Assembly (NCBI GenBank): GCA_041674345.1 | Contig: JBAYVY010000252.1 | Coordinates: 1 to 5,482, forward strand | Direction: 5' to 3' | Origin: JBAYVY01 sp041674345 | GTDB lineage: Bacteria; Planctomycetota; Phycisphaerae; Phycisphaerales; Zrk34 | Length of the DNA stretch: 5,482 bases | Position numbers and translations under genes: made by a program | In this document: positions 5,299 through 5,482 of the stretch, in pieces | How positions within the stretch are numbered: position 1 is the first letter of the stretch | Layout: the number at the start of each line of letters is the position of its first letter | The notes under the pieces: generated by a model | The model's database searches: none | Seen by the model: only the letters and a program-made list of their open reading frames with translations | What the model was told of the DNA's origin: nothing

Positions 5299-5332
5299 GC
5301 CGCCGGTGCGCCGGGCATCATCGCCCGGCGGC
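5299..5332 (-). terminator. GC-rich hairpin terminator after the HAD hydrolase gene
   Basis: Two overlapping stems are possible. The inner is CGCCGGGC (5309-5316) with GCCCGGCG (5323-5330), a perfect 8-bp stem with a 6-nt loop. The outer is GCCGCCGG (5299-5306) with CCGGCGGC (5325-5332), also 8 bp. In the minus-strand transcript the outer stem is followed by TTTGTTAT, a modest T-rich tail. It lies just past the HAD stop codon and 23 nt before the glycosyltransferase start, so it would separate the two transcripts or attenuate read-through. The two stems cannot form fully at once. Confidence 0.5.
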
Positions 5333-5333
5333 G

Positions 5334-5482
5334 TCACCAAACCCCCGCGAGCAGCCGGTCGATCGCCGTCGCCACGCCCGCCGCGTTGTTGTCCAGCGTC
5401 ACGCGACGGGCCACCGCTTTCACTTGCGCCACCGCGTTGCCCATCGCGATTCCGCAACCCGCCCCCCCCACCATTTCCACAT
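5334..5482 (-). CDS. C-terminal end of a Cof-type HAD-superfamily hydrolase (partial)
   Basis: Only the last 48 residues are in the window; the start lies beyond the right edge. They read VEMVGGAGCGIAMGNA, then AQVKAVARRVTLDNNAAGVATAIDRLL, ending at TGA (5334-5336). This is the typical tail of Cof/SPP-like HAD phosphatases. The motif IV aspartates normally sit just before an (I/V)EM segment; GxGxAMGNA follows, then a V-T-x-x-N segment, a G-V-A and a final helix. Such enzymes dephosphorylate small phosphorylated metabolites such as sugar phosphates in the cytoplasm. The catalytic aspartates fall outside the window, so activity cannot be judged. A run of eight C (5462-5469) lies within the frame. 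It is on the same strand as the glycosyltransferase gene, 58 nt upstream, but a hairpin lies between them. Confidence 0.8.
   Translation of the reverse strand, partial: VEMVGGAGCGIAMGNAVAQVKAVARRVTLDNNAAGVATAIDRLLAGVW
5462..5469 (-). repeat. Eight-C homopolymer in the HAD hydrolase frame
   Basis: Eight C on the plus strand (eight G in the coding strand) encode the two glycines of the VGGAG segment. Runs of this length are prone to slippage and to sequencing error. The frame is correct as given, because the conserved AMGNA motif follows in frame. Confidence 0.6.

Noticed and set aside
5272..5457. A 61-codon minus-strand frame overlapping the HAD tail
   Set aside because: The other frame carries the recognisable AMGNA-type HAD C-terminus, so this one is a shadow.

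Overview
The window looks like chromosomal DNA of a high-GC bacterium. My best guess is a planctomycete (Phycisphaerae-like). The reasons are short period-7 tandem repeats at and inside genes, peptides encoded by such repeats (QKSEIRN-like and NDE-like) that I recall from planctomycete proteins, a large secreted helical protein with no recognisable domain, and poor Shine-Dalgarno signals on the minus-strand genes. This is recall plus inference, not a database result.

Layout. Bases 1-468 hold no convincing gene but end in a good sigma-70-type promoter (TTGACT, 17 bp, GATAAT). It is preceded by a 14-nt direct repeat and followed by two plus-strand genes: a 72-residue protein of unknown function (469-687) and a 182-residue HNH endonuclease-like protein (795-1343). 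This part is less GC-rich than the rest: by hand count 29/60 G+C at 961-1020 against 46/60 at 2161-2220. That suggests an acquired segment. Bases 1344-1627 are a convergent intergenic region with several strong hairpins.

The right part is transcribed on the minus strand. Read from the right edge it contains the last 48 codons of a Cof-type HAD hydrolase (5334-5482), a GC-rich hairpin terminator, a GT4-family glycosyltransferase (3962-5275), and a large exported alpha-helical protein of unknown function (1628-3835, possibly from 3958). Between the last two lies an inverted array of the heptamer AATGACG/CGTCATT. It supplies the stop codon of the glycosyltransferase and abuts, or contributes to, the start of the exported protein. 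A different heptamer array (ATTTCTG, 4.4 copies) sits inside the glycosyltransferase frame between its two Rossmann domains.

The glycosyltransferase probably acts in cell-surface glycan synthesis. The exported protein follows it and may share its transcript, but nothing in the sequence assigns it a role. The signal most worth following is the period-7 repeat family: as a possible mobile or expanding element, as a source of coding sequence, and as a possible slippage switch in the glycosyltransferase. I see no complete defence system, CRISPR array, tRNA, rRNA or transposase.
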